Below are positions 50,835 through 63,759 of a stretch of 64,000 nt of DNA, one piece after another. Numbering within the stretch: position 1 is the first letter of the stretch; each line of letters opens with the position of its first letter. The position numbers and the translations under genes are program-made. The notes beneath the pieces were generated by a model that was given only the letters and a program-made list of their open reading frames with translations, made no database searches and had not been told where the DNA came from. This stretch comes from Cavia porcellus (Eukaryota; Chordata; Mammalia; Rodentia; Caviidae). The DNA lies in NCBI RefSeq assembly GCF_034190915.1, contig NW_026947485.1:29711519-29775518 (forward strand), in the 5' to 3' direction.

Positions 50835-53490
50835 AGCTATTTTAATGGCTTTATTGAGATGTAATTCACACACTATACAATTCACCCAGCTATAGTGCAC
50901 CATTCAATAGTTTTTAATGTATTCACAGAGTTATGTGTCCATCACCACAATCAACCTGAGAACATTTTTATTGTATTCCAGAGAAGCCCCGTAACTGTGA
51001 GCTGCCACTCCACTAACTCATGGTCCCTATTTTCCAAATAGATTTGCCTGTTCTGGAGACACTGCACATAAATGGAAACTTACAAGGCATTGCCTTTTGT
51101 AGTTGGCTTCTTTCATATGGCATAACATACTTCAAAGTTCATATACTTTATAGCACTATTTCTTTTCTTTTTATTGCTGAATAATATTCCATTGCATGGA
51201 TATATTGCATTGTATTTGTATATATTGCATTGTATTTGAGGGGCATTGGGTTTTTTCTACTTGTTGGCGATTGACGTAAAGCTGCTATAAACATTCATTT
51301 ACAGTCTTGTGAATGTGTACACTATTTCATTTCTCTCAGATATATACCTAGGAGTGGAACTGTTAGACCACATTGTAACTCTGCTTAACCAGTTGAGGAA
51401 CTGCAGACTGTTTTCCAAAGTAGCTGTATCCTTTTGCAGTCTCACTAGCAGTATCTAAGAGTTCTAATTTCTCCACATCTTAGTCCACTGTCTTAGTCAC
51501 TGTCTCATCGCTGGCACAAATATGCAACACCTACAACTTTAAGGAGGAGAGGTTTATTTTGATACATGGTTACTTCTACAAGTGTCAACAAAGAAAGGGC
51601 ATGGTGAATGGGGGCAAGGGAAAACTGTTTATGTCATGATGACCAGAAAGCAAAGAGAAAAGAAAGGAGTCAGGGAGGGAGATTCATCATTCCCTGTCCC
51701 CCCAGAGACTCACTTCCCAACAGCAAGTCAGCCACAGTCCCTGGTCACCCAGTCGCCTTCTAAAATCCCTGTCTCTGAGTGCATGAGGCTTTGGGGAGAT
51801 ATTCCAGATCCAAACCACAGTGCTCACCAACATAATGATTGTCTGTCTTTGATACTAACAATCCTACTGAGTATAGAGCTCATGGCGGTTGAAGTTTGTA
51901 TTTCCCTAATGGCTAATGATGCTGAGGATCTTCCCATGTATATATGTCAGCCATATGAGTATCTTCTTAGGAGAAATGTGTATTAAACTTACTGCCTATT
52001 TCTCAATCTAGTTGTCTTTTTCTTATGAAATTTTAATAGATCTTTATATATTCTAGGTACAGGTCAGAATAGGATTAGACTTGCAATTTTTCCAAATTTT
52101 CTCACATTCTATGGTTGTTTTTCAAGTTTTTTGGTGGTCTTTTGAGGCATAACATTTTTTAATTTTGGTAACACTCAGTTTACTCGTTTTTCTTTTGGTC
52201 AGTTATAAAAAACATTGTCTAATCCAGGTCACAAAAATTCACCCATTTTCTTCCAAAAGCTTTATAGTTTTTACTTCACATTGAGGGCTTTGATCCATTT
52301 TGAGTTAATGTTGTATGTACTGTCATGTGGGAGTTCAACTTCATTTTTGCATCTGGATTTCAATTGTCCTAACACCATTTAAAGAGCCTACTTCTTTCCC
52401 TATAAAATTGTTTTGGCACCTTTGTAAAAACCAATTGGCTGTAGATGCAAGAGTGTATTTCTGGCTTCCCAATTATATCCACTGATCCATACATTCTATC
52501 CTTAAGAGAGTACCCTACTCAATTGATTATTGAGCTTTATAGTAAGTTTTCATATTGGAATGTATGAGTCCTTCAAATTTGTTCCTCATTTTTAAGACTA
52601 TTTTGGCTATTCTGCACCCTCTGCATTTTCACACAAATTTAAAAATCAGTTTATCAATTTCTGCAAAGTCAGCTGGGGTTTTGAAAAAAATTGTGTAGAA
52701 TCTGCACGCCAATTGGAGAAATTTTGTCTTCTTAACAATATTATAACATCCTATCCATGAACATAGGTCTTTTCCTTTAGTTATATCTTCTTTAATTTGT
52801 TTTGGCAATATCTTATAGTTTGCAGAATATGGGTTTTCATTCTTTTCACCAAATATATTCCTTTCTGATTGCATTATAAAAGGAATTATTTTCTTAATAT
52901 TATCTTAGTTCATTGGTACTTTACGGAAATCTAATTGATTTTTGAGTATTGACCTTGTATTCTGCAATTTTGCCAAATTCATTTATTTTTTAATTGCTTT
53001 TATGATGGATTTCTTTTCTATACACAACATCAAGTCATCTGAAACAGAGATAGTTTTACTTCATCTCCAGTGTGCAGAGCTTTTATTTCATTTTCTTGTC
53101 AAACTGCCCTGTTAAACTTTCCAGATTAACGATGTTAAATAGAAGTGACAAGAGTAGGCATAATTAGCTCATTCCTGATTTTAAGGGAAAAAATGATCTT
53201 TCATCATTCCTGCTTTGTTGAGTGTCTTCCTCATGAAAGAGTGTTAAATTTTGTCAAAGGCTTTTTATGTATCTATTGCAGTGATCATGAGGCTTTTGTC
53301 CACATTCTATGTATGTGGTGTACTATCCTAATTGATTTGTGGATGTTAAAGCATTCTGGCACTTATGGGATAAATCCTACTTGAACAGAGTGTATAATCG
53401 TTTTTCTATATTGCCAATATTTTGTCAAAGACTTTCATGCCTATATCCCGAGATACTAGTCCGGTTATTTCTTGTAATGTTTCGAATATG
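50835..53490 (-). mobile_element. Old L1 (ORF2 C-terminal half and 3' part), interrupted
   Basis: On plus one reads L1 in reverse. Near the 3' end: TGAATAATATTCCATTGCAT and AGGAGTGGAACTGTTAGACC. Further in: GCTTTGATCCATTTTGAGTT, GGTCAGTTATAAAAAACA, TTGTGTAGAATCTGCACGCC, GATGTTAAATAGAAGTGACA and TTGTCAAAGGCTTTTTATGT, all matching reversed L1. No ORF of length remains. A MaLR-type LTR (51489-51819) splits it. Confidence 0.88.
51489..51819 (-). repeat. MaLR solo LTR (ORR1/MT-like) inside L1
   Basis: Plus reads TGTCTTAGTCACTGTCTCAT to GATCCAAACCACA, TG...CA in minus sense, 331 bp. L1 text is collinear on either side. No convincing 5-bp TSD. The ORF at 51582-51986 crosses its edge and is accidental. 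Confidence 0.82.
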
Positions 53491-54719
53491 ATTTGTGAAT
53501 AGAATACAGTACATTCACACAGTACATTGCTACAATTATGTGACTAATGTCACACTTCTAATCTTAAAAGAATCCATCCTAAAAGAGCACAGACTACGTA
53601 ATTTCATTTGCATAAAAAAACGGGTGAATTTAGTATGTGTTAAAAGTCAGGAGAGTGGTGTCTAGGATACAGTATTCTTAGTAAAAAGGAGGGAACATAT
53701 GGGGACCTCCAGGACTGTACACTCCCTCAAATGTTGTACCTGAACAAACTGTTAAAAAAGAAAGGAAAACTGAGCTTTTGAGAAAGAGTGCTAACTAACA
53801 AACACAATATTTTCTATCAGGTTTTTGCATACGATGTGCTTCTCACTTATCATATTAAGGTGATTTGGTCTTTGGATTAAATATTTTCCTTGTTCATGTT
53901 TTCTTTATATTGTAAGACTAAAAATTGCACACTTATAGGTCACTAGGATTGTTTCATTTTTTTTTCTTTGCTCTGGACTGTGGACACTTTGGCAAATAAC
54001 ACCACCTGAGTTTCTTGGGCCTGCACCATCTTAAAATCTGCCCTTCTCCATCAGTCCCACTGTGCCGAACATAATACTCAAACAATGAAAGGCCGCAGCT
54101 AACACACTAGAGCTGCCCCTCAGGAATTCATTGTAAAAGGGTTTCACTGTACTTTGTAAAGCAATTTGAAATCCTTCGTGATGAAAGGTTCTATATAAAA
54201 AAGATAATATAATGTACTTGGCTTTCAACTTCTTTCATTTAAGCCTTAACAGAAACATGAATCTACTATATTAGCATCATAAACCAATAGGTGCTATATA
54301 AATGCTGAATAGAAATCTTCTACATGAATTAAATGGCAAATATAGTCATGTATTAGCTAAGTGCTTTACCAAGTCTTATGCAAATGTTGATTAATAAGGC
54401 AATTATATTCAGTTAAGATAATAACAATAATGCCATATTCTTCTATAGTCTTCTGATTCTCTGGGCACCCATTTGGTATACTTGTACCACCTAAATCCCA
54501 AGCCTAAATGCAAACTTACAGAAACATCTATTTGGAAGAAATAAGCTTCCTTCTTTGTACTAAACAGAAGCTCCAGCAAGTGTGGGTGGAGTAGGCTGGG
54601 CTATAGGAAGTCCTCCTAATGCAGAAAATTGACATGATGTTTTAAGCAGTGAATGATATGCAAAACAAATTCCTGTGTAATACTGCACAGAGTGACTTTT
54701 ATGTTTTTTACTGTTTTTT
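53491..54719. other. Mostly unassigned DNA
   Basis: 53500-53760 may be another L1 3' scrap (GACCTCCAGGACTGTACACT region). The rest is AT-rich with no named element. Confidence 0.35.
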
Positions 54720-54842
54720 GTATTTTGTGGGGGGGGGGGTCTGAGACAGGGTTCCACTATGTAGTTCAGGCTGGCATTGAACTCACTTTGTGTCCCAGGC
54801 TGGCCTTGAACTCGCAGTAATCCTCTTGTGTCAGCCTTCCAA
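54720..54842 (-). mobile_element. B1 SINE with internal duplication
   Basis: G-run, TCTGAGACAGGGTTCCACTA, then CAGGCTGGCATTGAACTC and CAGGCTGGCCTTGAACTCGC, the two copies of the B1 internal duplication in reverse, ending CAGCCTTCCAAGTG. Confidence 0.88.
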
Positions 54843-55164
54843 GTGATGTTAGTGTTTCTTTACAGATCAGATTCCCCAGGACTTCTCAGCATTACAATCA
54901 CATGGCATCATCCATGTCAAATCCATGTCATTAAACAGGTACTGTCTTTCACTTCAAAGTCAGCAATCAACAGAAATACACAATATGATCCCTATAAAAA
55001 GTCACTGGAATGCCTTTACATGGAGGATGTTAACATGAATTATTTTCATCATTATTGCTTTATTAATATAACATCTTTAGGGACTGAGAAATGATTCTCA
55101 CTTCTACGAAGCTGCAGTCCAAATAAATATATATACATACAAGTGTATATATGTACATATATGC

Positions 55165-55198
<34 letters not shown>

Positions 55199-55744
55199 TT
55201 TAATCTTTGAGTTCAGATTTACACAGAATATGTTAATGGAAAAAGTATTCACAACTATTTGTTTTGCACGTGTGACAGATGAGGAACTCAGCTTGGTAAA
55301 ATGGTAAAAACTGGCATTTCAGTTTCAACCTGTCATTTACTGTGTCTGACACAGCTTTGCTGTCATGGGGCAGAGCACAGTAAGGTTCTTGCTAGAAGCC
55401 AGTGTTTTCACAGCACCAGGCATCTGTGTGAAACAGTTTAAATCACACATCCTGTTCTAGAAAGTTTCAGATTCTGCTTCACATGGGCACACACCTGCAA
55501 ATGTGAGTTAAAAGGGCCTCCAGCCTGGAGGAGATACTGTAAAGACAGAGCAGTGACAGCTGTTCACTGTCTCACTGAAGAAGAGGCCAAGCGTGCACGA
55601 ATCATTAAGGGCAGGGTTTGTGATCCTGAAAGGAGCCACAATGAAATGTGCAAGCCCTCACCTCAAGTATAGGATGAACCTAGTTTTGACTCTCTTCCTT
55701 TTAGTTGTAACATCATAAACATTTTAACAAGTGTCAGCAAGAAA
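54843..55744. other. Unassigned DNA around an (AT)n repeat
   Basis: 55126-55197 is a (TA)n/(TATATACA)n microsatellite. No other element recognised. Confidence 0.45.
55126..55197. repeat. (AT)n microsatellite
   Basis: TATATACATACA units pass into about 34 bp of pure TA near 55163-55196. ORFs over it are artefacts. Confidence 0.97.
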
Positions 55745-55945
55745 TGTCTTAGCTGAGTGCAATGGCACATGCCAATAATCCCAGCCACTAGAGAGGCTGA
55801 GGCAAGAGGGTTGTGTTTGATTGAGTTTGAGGCCAGCCAGAAACTCTGTCTCTAACAAAATAAAAAGGGCTGGGACTCTAGCTCAGTGGTACAGTGCTTA
55901 CACAGTATGTATGAGGCCCTAGGTTCAATCCTTACATTAAGAGAG
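55745..55945 (+). mobile_element. B1-ID dimeric SINE
   Basis: TAGCTGAGTGCAATGGCACA, CTAGAGAGGCTGAGGCAAGA, A-rich linker, then GGGCTGGGACTCTAGCTCAG and CCTAGGTTCAATCCTTACAT. Confidence 0.85.
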
Positions 55946-57499
55946 AAAAGGGGATAGTGAAGAAGGTTTCAATGCTCTTGCATGCATGAAACATTTCATT
56001 GAAAGATACTTTTACATGGAACCCCAATGGGAAGCAAATAAAAGCCTCTAGATCCTCTCTAGGCCTCTCATTCTCCTCCAGTTCTCCAAAGGGAGCCTGC
56101 CCAGCCTCTTCTCACTACTCTGCTCTAGATGGATGAAGTTGAGGACACTTTGAGTTAGACCCATAAGATTTTCAGAGAAATTTCATGAAGACAAGACCTA
56201 AACCAGGTACTGTGTTGTCATTAGACTTTGCATAGGAATTGTCTCTCCCAGCGTTCTGTGCGGGAAAGGGCTTAGAAGAGAATCATTCCAGCCAGGCACA
56301 TCAAGCAGGAATGTATGAAGCACAGGGAATTTGGTGTCTAAGAAATCACTAAAAAGGCTGGAAAAATGAATCAGGTAGTATCCAAGCGGAATCTGCTTCA
56401 AGGTCACACCACAGTAGCTGTGGAGAAAGAGCTAAAGAAACAACCAGAAACTGAGTTGCCACCATAATGGCTGCTGCGACAGCTGCCCCATACCCATACG
56501 TCCCCCAGATGGACTCTGCTTCTCTCTGCCTTCCAATCTGCATGCAAGAGCATCTCACTGCAGGCTCTAAATCCCATCCAGCAGCACAGCCTCAAAGGAG
56601 TTTAACAACAAGGCTTGTCGCTTTCTAGCTTTGTGACACAGGAACCTGGCACAGAAGAACTGGGGGAAAGGCAATGTTTGGGAAAATTCTGAGCAACCCT
56701 GGAGCTAATGCGTACTGGAGATGGTTTCTGGAAGTGGAAAGCTGCAGTCTTCTTGTGGCAGTGTCAGCCACAAGAAGTTCTGGGAGCCTGCAATGGATAA
56801 AACAGAGGGCGTGGAATCTCTAGTTTAGGGTTACTGTAAACAATCCTTCTCAGGAAGGTGCAAGATGCAGTCCTTCATTTCTTTCTTATTTTGGTAACAT
56901 GAGAAATTTATGCTTATTATAAAAAAATTTTCCTCTCATATTTCCATACCCAGAGATAATCACATATTCATGAGTCCCCCTTTGGTTGGACATGCTGATA
57001 TTTTAGACTAATAGTGATAGGATGAATTGAAAATGCAGTATTGCAGAGGAGGTTTGAATGGGGAGATATTTAAAGCAAAAGCATCAATGAGATGGGAAGT
57101 TGTAACAAAAGCAACAACATGTAAGGCTGGGAAGAACTCAGATCATCTTTGCACACATGAACAGGGGCAACTGAAACCACCCTGCACTCTGTTTACCCCA
57201 GACTTTCTAGTCCACATGTCTTTATCCAGTCCTAAGCCGTGTGTATAATACTAAGACTCCAAACAGCAACACAAAGATAACATGATTTAAAAAACAAAGA
57301 TAACAAAACCCTTGAGTTGTGACAATTCCAGTCCATTATTCCATCCCCTGGGACTTAATGAGAGCCTGCTCTGAGGCTAACACAGTGCCTGGAAGGGGAG
57401 GGGATTTTTTTAAAAAGCCTGATACAGGCTATTCTATTCTGATTCAGTTCACTTATTGTCTTACAAAGGAGATGAGAAGAAACCTTTCAACCACTGTCG
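55946..57499. other. Unassigned DNA
   Basis: Opposing short ORFs (56198-56595) lack motifs. No repeat named. Confidence 0.4.
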
Positions 57500-57672
57500 T
57501 GTGTGTGTGTACTGGGTATTAAACTCAGGATGTTCCAACGAATGTCATCAGCCCTTTTTATTATGAGATGGTCTCAGTAAGCAGCCCAGGCTGCCCTAAA
57601 CTTGAAATCCTCCTACCTCAGACTCCTGAGTAGCTGGGATGACAGATGTGTACCACCACATCTGGTCTTGCA
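57500..57672 (-). mobile_element. Old B1-ID dimeric SINE
   Basis: Reversed ID half is largely lost; GGTATTAAACTCAGGATGTT and then GTCTCAGTAAGCAGCCCAGG, CAGACTCCTGAGTAGCTGGG (reversed B1). Confidence 0.72.
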
Positions 57673-58639
57673 GCCACTTCGAGGCACCTGCTTGTTCTTC
57701 AAATGAAATTGGCCCTGAGTCCCAGTAAACTTCTGTAATTTCTCACCTCTTTGGCTTTGGTTACAAAAAGTAGAAAGCGGAGAAAAAACTGCACATCATT
57801 TTATATCTTCCAGTACAAGAGCATTTAAAACATGGTCTCTAACGTTTTTCTTGTCTAGACATACCTATTTTTCTATTTTTTAATAAAACAAAAGCAGTTA
57901 TCCCCTGTGGTTTGTGGCGAGAGTTCATTATCAGAGGAACGCTTGGCTTTTAAATGGTGTAAACAGTGAAATCCTCTTCTCTTGTCACTTTCTAGTTAAG
58001 ATTTCCTCATCTCAATCCTCCTTCCCCACATATTGATCACACAATGCATGCTTCAAAGTGTTTGCTTAATCATTCTACTTTCTCCAAGAGAGTAGCTAAG
58101 TCTTTATATGCCACAGGTTTCCTACTACACTTCCTTTGCTTAAAAATATCTCCAGAGAGTAAATCTGCCAATAAAGAAGCCACTCAGACCAAAAAGCCCT
58201 TGCAAAAATATCCCAAAGGGAGCCAGACTGTAAGCCAGGAAGATGTGGCAATGATATCTGCACACTTCCTCAGGCTCCTGATCCTGGACCCAACTTGCAC
58301 GCAAACAAAATCTCAGCCCCTGGCTCCCCCTACACTTTACTCAAACCTGAGACCCCAGCCACATGTGCTGGCAGCTGTTTGGGGATTATGAGTTACCAGC
58401 ATGGTTCGATATCTGATTATTTTGCTGTTACTATTCGGTTTGACAATTTGTAGCTTTAATTTGGGGGGGCTGGAGGTAGACTAATAGCTCTTAAGCAGGT
58501 GACAGTCACTGACCCCCAGGGGTGAGCCCAGACAAGGAGGTTAAATGAGACATTCACTGAGAGTCTAGGACTTTGTGACTCACTTGGCTGACTCTGGGCC
58601 AGGAGTGAAGGTGCTGGTGCTAATTGTCTCCATCCTGAC

Positions 58640-58640
<1 letters not shown>
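57673..58640. other. Unassigned DNA
   Basis: The 115-codon ORF at 58044-58391 has no signal, domain or splice context that I recognise. Confidence 0.4.

Positions 58641-58682
<42 letters not shown>
58641..58682 (+). repeat. (GT)n microsatellite
   Basis: About 42 bp of uninterrupted GT. Confidence 0.98.
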
Positions 58683-58686
<4 letters not shown>

Positions 58687-59479
58687 AATGTCGTCGCTCT
58701 TTTCTCATATGGTATGGGTGATATCTATATAAGAGAACATGAAAAATTGTGTGTGCTAAAAATGTATTCACAGGAGCCCAGCTCATGCGTGCTTAGAATT
58801 AAGTTGTGGCTTCCAGTCCATTTGTCATTTTTTATGTCCAAGTTTTAGTAACAGGATGTTTTCAAATAGTTTATATTTCTCTTGGGATATCTTCCCTAAT
58901 CAAATGTCACACTAGTGTTCGCTGGGAGTTTTTTGGACCTCTTTAATTCTTGTTGTTTCTAACAAGATTTAGGCCATTTCTTCAAGTGAAATCCTGCATT
59001 GAAAATAATGGTTTGTTTGGTTTGGGGTTTTTTTTTCCCTTACCTATCCATAAGGAGAAAAATTAGATCAGAGGGAATTTTACAGAATATATTAAGTCCT
59101 TGACCATTAAACATTTCAGTTACTTGGAATGCATACATTAGAAGCAAATTACAGATGATATTACAATGCATGTTTGATGAAAATGCTAAACTGGCATTTG
59201 TTTTTATATTATTATTTTACATAACGTCTAGTTTTCTCTAAGGCAATTATATTTGTTGGGATTTTTTTCTTCCCCATCCTTTTATTGCATTCCAAAAAGT
59301 TTTTTCCAGTTGCAGAATAATATATATGTTCATTGTAGAAAATTTGAAAAACACAGAAAGTATAAGAAAATTTAAAAGCACCTAAGGTCTTCAAACTTGA
59401 GTTTCTCATTTTTTTATGAATGAATGTTATAAGTGAACGTTGTTTGCAATCTTATAACTAAATTTTTTAAAGTTACTTC
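58683..59479. other. Unassigned AT-rich DNA
   Basis: No element named. Confidence 0.4.
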
Positions 59480-59770
59480 CACTTGAATTTTTTCTCTAAC
59501 GAGTGTGTAATGAATGACCTTCTTTATCTCTTTTAATCATTCTTAGTTTGAAGTTCACATTGTCTGCAAATAGGATAGTTATCTCTGCTTTTTTCTGGGT
59601 CCCGGTTGCATGGAGTATTGTTTTCCATCCTTTGTCTTTTAGTTTATGAATTTCTTTTTGAGTTAAATGTGCTTCTTATATGCAGCATATTGCTGGATCT
59701 TGTTTCTTGATGTATTCTGTCTGTTTCTTTTGATCGGTTAAACATTTCCTGATTTTAAATCTGGATTTAT
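59480..59770 (-). mobile_element. L1 ORF2 fragment
   Basis: Reversed L1 text: GTCTGCAAATAGGATAGTTA, GCATGGAGTATTGTTTTCCA, TCCTTTGTCTTTTAGTTTAT and CTTATATGCAGCATATTGCT, from the endonuclease part of ORF2. Confidence 0.75.
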
Positions 59771-61784
59771 TTTTCTGACATGGATCTTGCTGCAGCATCA
59801 AGGCTCCCCGACACTGCACTCTGAGTGAAGAAGCAGAGTTCTAGAAGAATTCTGCTCAGATCAGTGGGCAGATGGGGAAAGGGTGGGTTAGCCCCTTCCA
59901 TCTCCTTGGAGTCAGGTTAAGATGCTATTTCCTCGTTGAAGTAATAGTCTGTGTATAAAATCAAGACTAAAGCCATGTGTGCCATTGAAAAGATTATCAC
60001 AAATATATTTACAAATTAGAAACCGAAGTACCAGCACTGGCTGTAAGGGAGTCCAAGGGGTGAGAATTTTGAGCTAAACCTACTACTGGTGCTCTGGGTA
60101 AATGGCTATTTTTGAAACAAGGGACAAGAAGGGAATGAATACCAGCAGGCGACCATGGCATCTGGTAGGGACACATTCACAGGGCCACGTGGGCAAATCT
60201 GAGATGCCAAGGAAGCCCTCTAACCCCACATCCCACGCACTTTGAGCTACAGAGGAGTTATTTTACCCATTTTCCATATAAAGTTGAAAGTAAGTCAAAA
60301 AGACGGTTACATTTTAGAATTGTTCAACACAAAAATAAAGTCATTTCTAACAGAGTCCATGGAGTTTTTACGAACCAAATCACGTAGACGTATTTATGGC
60401 TCAATTTGCCTCCTATCTTCAGCAGACATTTTAGAGCCAAGTTTCTGGAAGCAAATTCTTTCCAGATGCAACTATCCTCAGGCCCAAAATTGTTTGTTCT
60501 AGAGCTGTGAGTTTGTCACTCAAGCAATTTTTTAATCTAAAATATCTACCCAGGCTAAGAAATACCAGGTAGGAAGAGCCCATTTTAGATCACTAGATTT
60601 TTTTTGTATTGATATTGCCTAGTTCCATGGATTTGTGTATAGAGAGGACTTTAATCTTCCATAGCATAATTCATTTAATGTGCTACAAATATATCTTAAC
60701 ATTAAAATGCTCTCTAATGGTAAATTTCTATGGCTTTTTCTTAGGCTTACATAGTCCCATTCCAAAGAAAACATTCTTCAGCTAATACTCATAACCTTGA
60801 GCCAACACTAAGCTAAGAATTTACTAATTCTTCATCACTTTCTTTCCCTTGTTTCTCATCTTCAGTCCTTGGGTTCAGCCCGTAGCTTAGGTGGAGCTTA
60901 GAAGCATAAAGCAAATATTATTTGGAATAAAAGCTGTCACAATGAGGTTTTGTGTTACAGCAGTCTCGCCTTCCTTGTTCTTTTCTGCAAGAGAGTAGCT
61001 AATTAGGATTTGGGTTTAAGACTCTACTCTCTCTGGGCTGTGCCTGTTATTGGATGAGATAACTACACTTGGCAGAGGGGCACAGAACCGTTTTGAAGGC
61101 AGAGCACATTAATCTGTAACCACTGCTGCACACAATGAAGGAAATGCAACGGCTGCCTCCTGGGAGAAGCTATTTAGGCAAGAAAATAAATAAGAGGATT
61201 TTGATTATGTTCAGAATTTTTAGGCTTATGCCCAGGGTTGCTCCATCTTTAAACTCTTGTCATCTTGTGTTCACATAAAACTTCTAATGAAAGAAAAAAG
61301 GTTCATAATTCTCCATATGTGCATTTTACATTTTAAAAATGTATCAGAGCTCTATTGGGTAAAGGTAACCTACAGTGTTCATTGTTTCATGTTATTTTAT
61401 GAAATAACAAATATAAATGACCCCGTCCTGTGCCTTGCACATAGTAGGTTATCTAGAACTGCCCCTTTTCATCCTTCTTTTCTCTTTCACTTGTATTTTT
61501 TTAGAAGTCATTTTAATAGAATGTAGACTTTCAGCATTGTAGAGTCTGACAGAGCCAGAACAGTTCTAGCCCTCACCATGTTCTCCGACCATCAGGCCTC
61601 ATACCGGCGGGTGCAGTGAATCCATGCTCAAGCTATTTGCCCCTTCTCAACCTGATTAATTCAGCAAATAGAGTGAGAGATATGCACACGAGTACTATAA
61701 TAGTAATACTGTGTACCTAGGACTGATTGAGAATACAGGATAATAATAGCCACTATTAGTCATTGGTTCATTGAGGCAGTCACG
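59771..61784. other. Unassigned, repeat-poor DNA
   Basis: No gene or named repeat. 60890-61170 is a mixed-composition, repeat-free block (GCAAATATTATTTGGAATAA and CTAATTAGGATTTGGG) that would be worth an alignment test. Confidence 0.35.
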
Positions 61785-61872
61785 CGTCTTGCCAGACTGG
61801 CCTAAAGCTAACAATCTTCTTGTCTCGTTTTCCAGAGTAGAATTACAGGTGAGCCACTACCATACGTGGCTG
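61785..61872 (-). mobile_element. Old B1 SINE fragment
   Basis: TTGCCAGACTGGCCTAAAGC, TTTCCAGAGTAGAATTACAG, GAGCCACTACCATACGTGGC. Confidence 0.7.
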
Positions 61873-62008
61873 AAATATCTCCATTTACGGTCTTCAAACA
61901 GTCTGTCAGAAATTGAACAATGTCAGACACATGTCTCTCCAGATCACTTTTGATTATTCAAACAGTCTTGATTTCAGTTCTGGTAAAGTCCAAGGTAAAT
62001 TACAACAA

Positions 62009-62085
62009 AACCTGCCTGGCAAGCACAAGATCTTGAGTCCAATTCCTGATATCCGAAAAAAAAAAACAAAAAACAAAAAACAAAA
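62009..62085 (+). mobile_element. 5'-truncated ID-like SINE
   Basis: Only the 3' half: CCTGCCTGGCAAGCACAAGA, CTTGAGTCCAATTCCTGATA, then an A tail of (AAAAAAC)n. The A-box half is missing. Confidence 0.82.
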
Positions 62086-62880
62086 ACCTCACGCTCACAT
62101 CCAGTCTGAATCTCCCCGATTCCCCAGTGGCTTCTTCGCTGCCATCTACAATCACCGTGAAGAGCCTCTGTGCCTACTTCCAAGAGATGCCCCTGTGTTT
62201 GGTCAACAATCTCTTGTCCTCTTTCCAGCTAGCTGGCAGCCTTATACCCAACCTTCCCTGACTAGAAGACGGGCAATACATTCCCCATAGAATTTATTGT
62301 CGGCTGCTACAACCACCACGTTGGCCACCACCCACAGGTTCTGGCAGCCATTAGCCTCTGCTGACACGGTGGTTTTGTGATTTTTAACAAATATCTTCAT
62401 TTGTGGTAAGGGAGGGTTGCTGTGGCTGAAGTCTGACCTAGGCGCCAAGAAAGGGGAGAGGGGATTTTTGCTGGAGGATATTTTGGGGACACCCTCACTG
62501 TGAGGAAGGATCCTCCCTACTCCTGTCAGGGGACGTGGAGCTGCCACAGGCTACATGGGACATTTAATATGGAAATCCTCTGAAGATCGGCGAGCCTCTA
62601 GCATGTCATGTGCTGGGCCATGGCTGTGGGACTTCCTAGTCCCCCTTGTAAATCCTGAGAAATGTGCTTGTTCCTGTCTTTCATGTGTAGGAGTCTTTCC
62701 CCCACATTTCTATTAAGAAGTGAAACTAGAGGATGAATCCCCTGCACCTCACAACAACCTTCTGAGAGAAACACTAAGATTCCCGCGTTATCAGTGAGGA
62801 TGTAGAAGGAGACTGAGTACCTGACCTAGATCACATATTTGGTAATGCTGTTACAGATTTAAAATCCAACTTGGAGTCTA
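62086..62880. other. Unassigned DNA
   Basis: Opposing ORFs (61913-62290 and 62242-62547) have no motif. Confidence 0.4.
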
Positions 62881-62884
62881 GGGG

Positions 62885-63105
62885 TGTGACTCAGTAGTGG
62901 AGCACCTGTAATTTCCGCTACTTAGGAGGCTGAGACAGGAGAATCACATTTAAGGCCAGTTTGGGCAATTTACTGAGATTCTATTTCAACAAAATTACTT
63001 TGTAAAAGACTAGAGATGGAGGTATAGCTCAGTGACAGAGCACTTGCCTGCCATTTGCAATGCTTGAGGTTCAATCCCTAGTACTGGAGTTTAAAAAAAA
63101 AAAAA
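62885..63105 (+). mobile_element. B1-ID dimeric SINE
   Basis: TAATTTCCGCTACTTAGGAG, GGCTGAGACAGGAGAATCAC, linker, then GATGGAGGTATAGCTCAGTG and GAGGTTCAATCCCTAGTACT with an A tail. Confidence 0.85.
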
Positions 63106-63755
63106 AAATCCACCTAGGCAGCCAGGTAGTGCCTTGAGGATGAGAGAGGAAAGATCCAGAGAAAAATCAGCAACCTGCAGTGCTGACTAGTTCTCCACCA
63201 ACAAAGAGAAAATCAAAGCAGACACAGGAAGCACGTGTAAGTAATAGGATAGGTGCTACCGGGGTGGCCTGGGTAAAAGCAGGTCTACAGGATTCCCCAG
63301 CAAGCCCAGCCCAGCTGGCACGCAGGACAACCACAGAGAGGCCTGAGCTCTGCTACATGCTCAGCAAAACTCAGTCCTGCAGCACTAGGCAGTGACTGGC
63401 CCAGGACATGTGTTTTTAATGGATTCTCAAGCTGCTAACAGTTAACATTGTTAATGACCTGTGGAGAGTTCAGATCCCAGGATAAGGGCTACCTGCAAAT
63501 CTTCCTTATTATGTTGAAAGCATGCAAAATAGAACCTGGGCGCTGTTGCTGTCTCTTTTTTCTTTTTTTAAAATGTAGAATCTGGAGTTTTAAGAATCTG
63601 CTGTGTGTGTGGTGGTGGTGGTGGGTCTTTAATTCATGCTTGGGTCATTTTCTTGCCATATTGAACCAAAACTGGTCACCTTGCTAAGACCAAGGAACTT
63701 CTTGTCAAGCATGAGGCTCCTTACTCTAACTCAGATTACAAAACAACATTCATTA
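63106..63755. other. Unassigned DNA
   Basis: Contains a small (GGT)n run near 63610-63626. Nothing else. Confidence 0.4.
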
Positions 63756-63759
63756 ATCT

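Noticed and set aside
51484..51824. 5-bp TSD around the LTR at 51489-51819
   Set aside because: TCCAC and GTGCT do not match; I could not define a duplication.
63180..63395. Possible exon-like ORF of 71 codons
   Set aside because: No splice signals, domain or codon bias that sets it apart from background.
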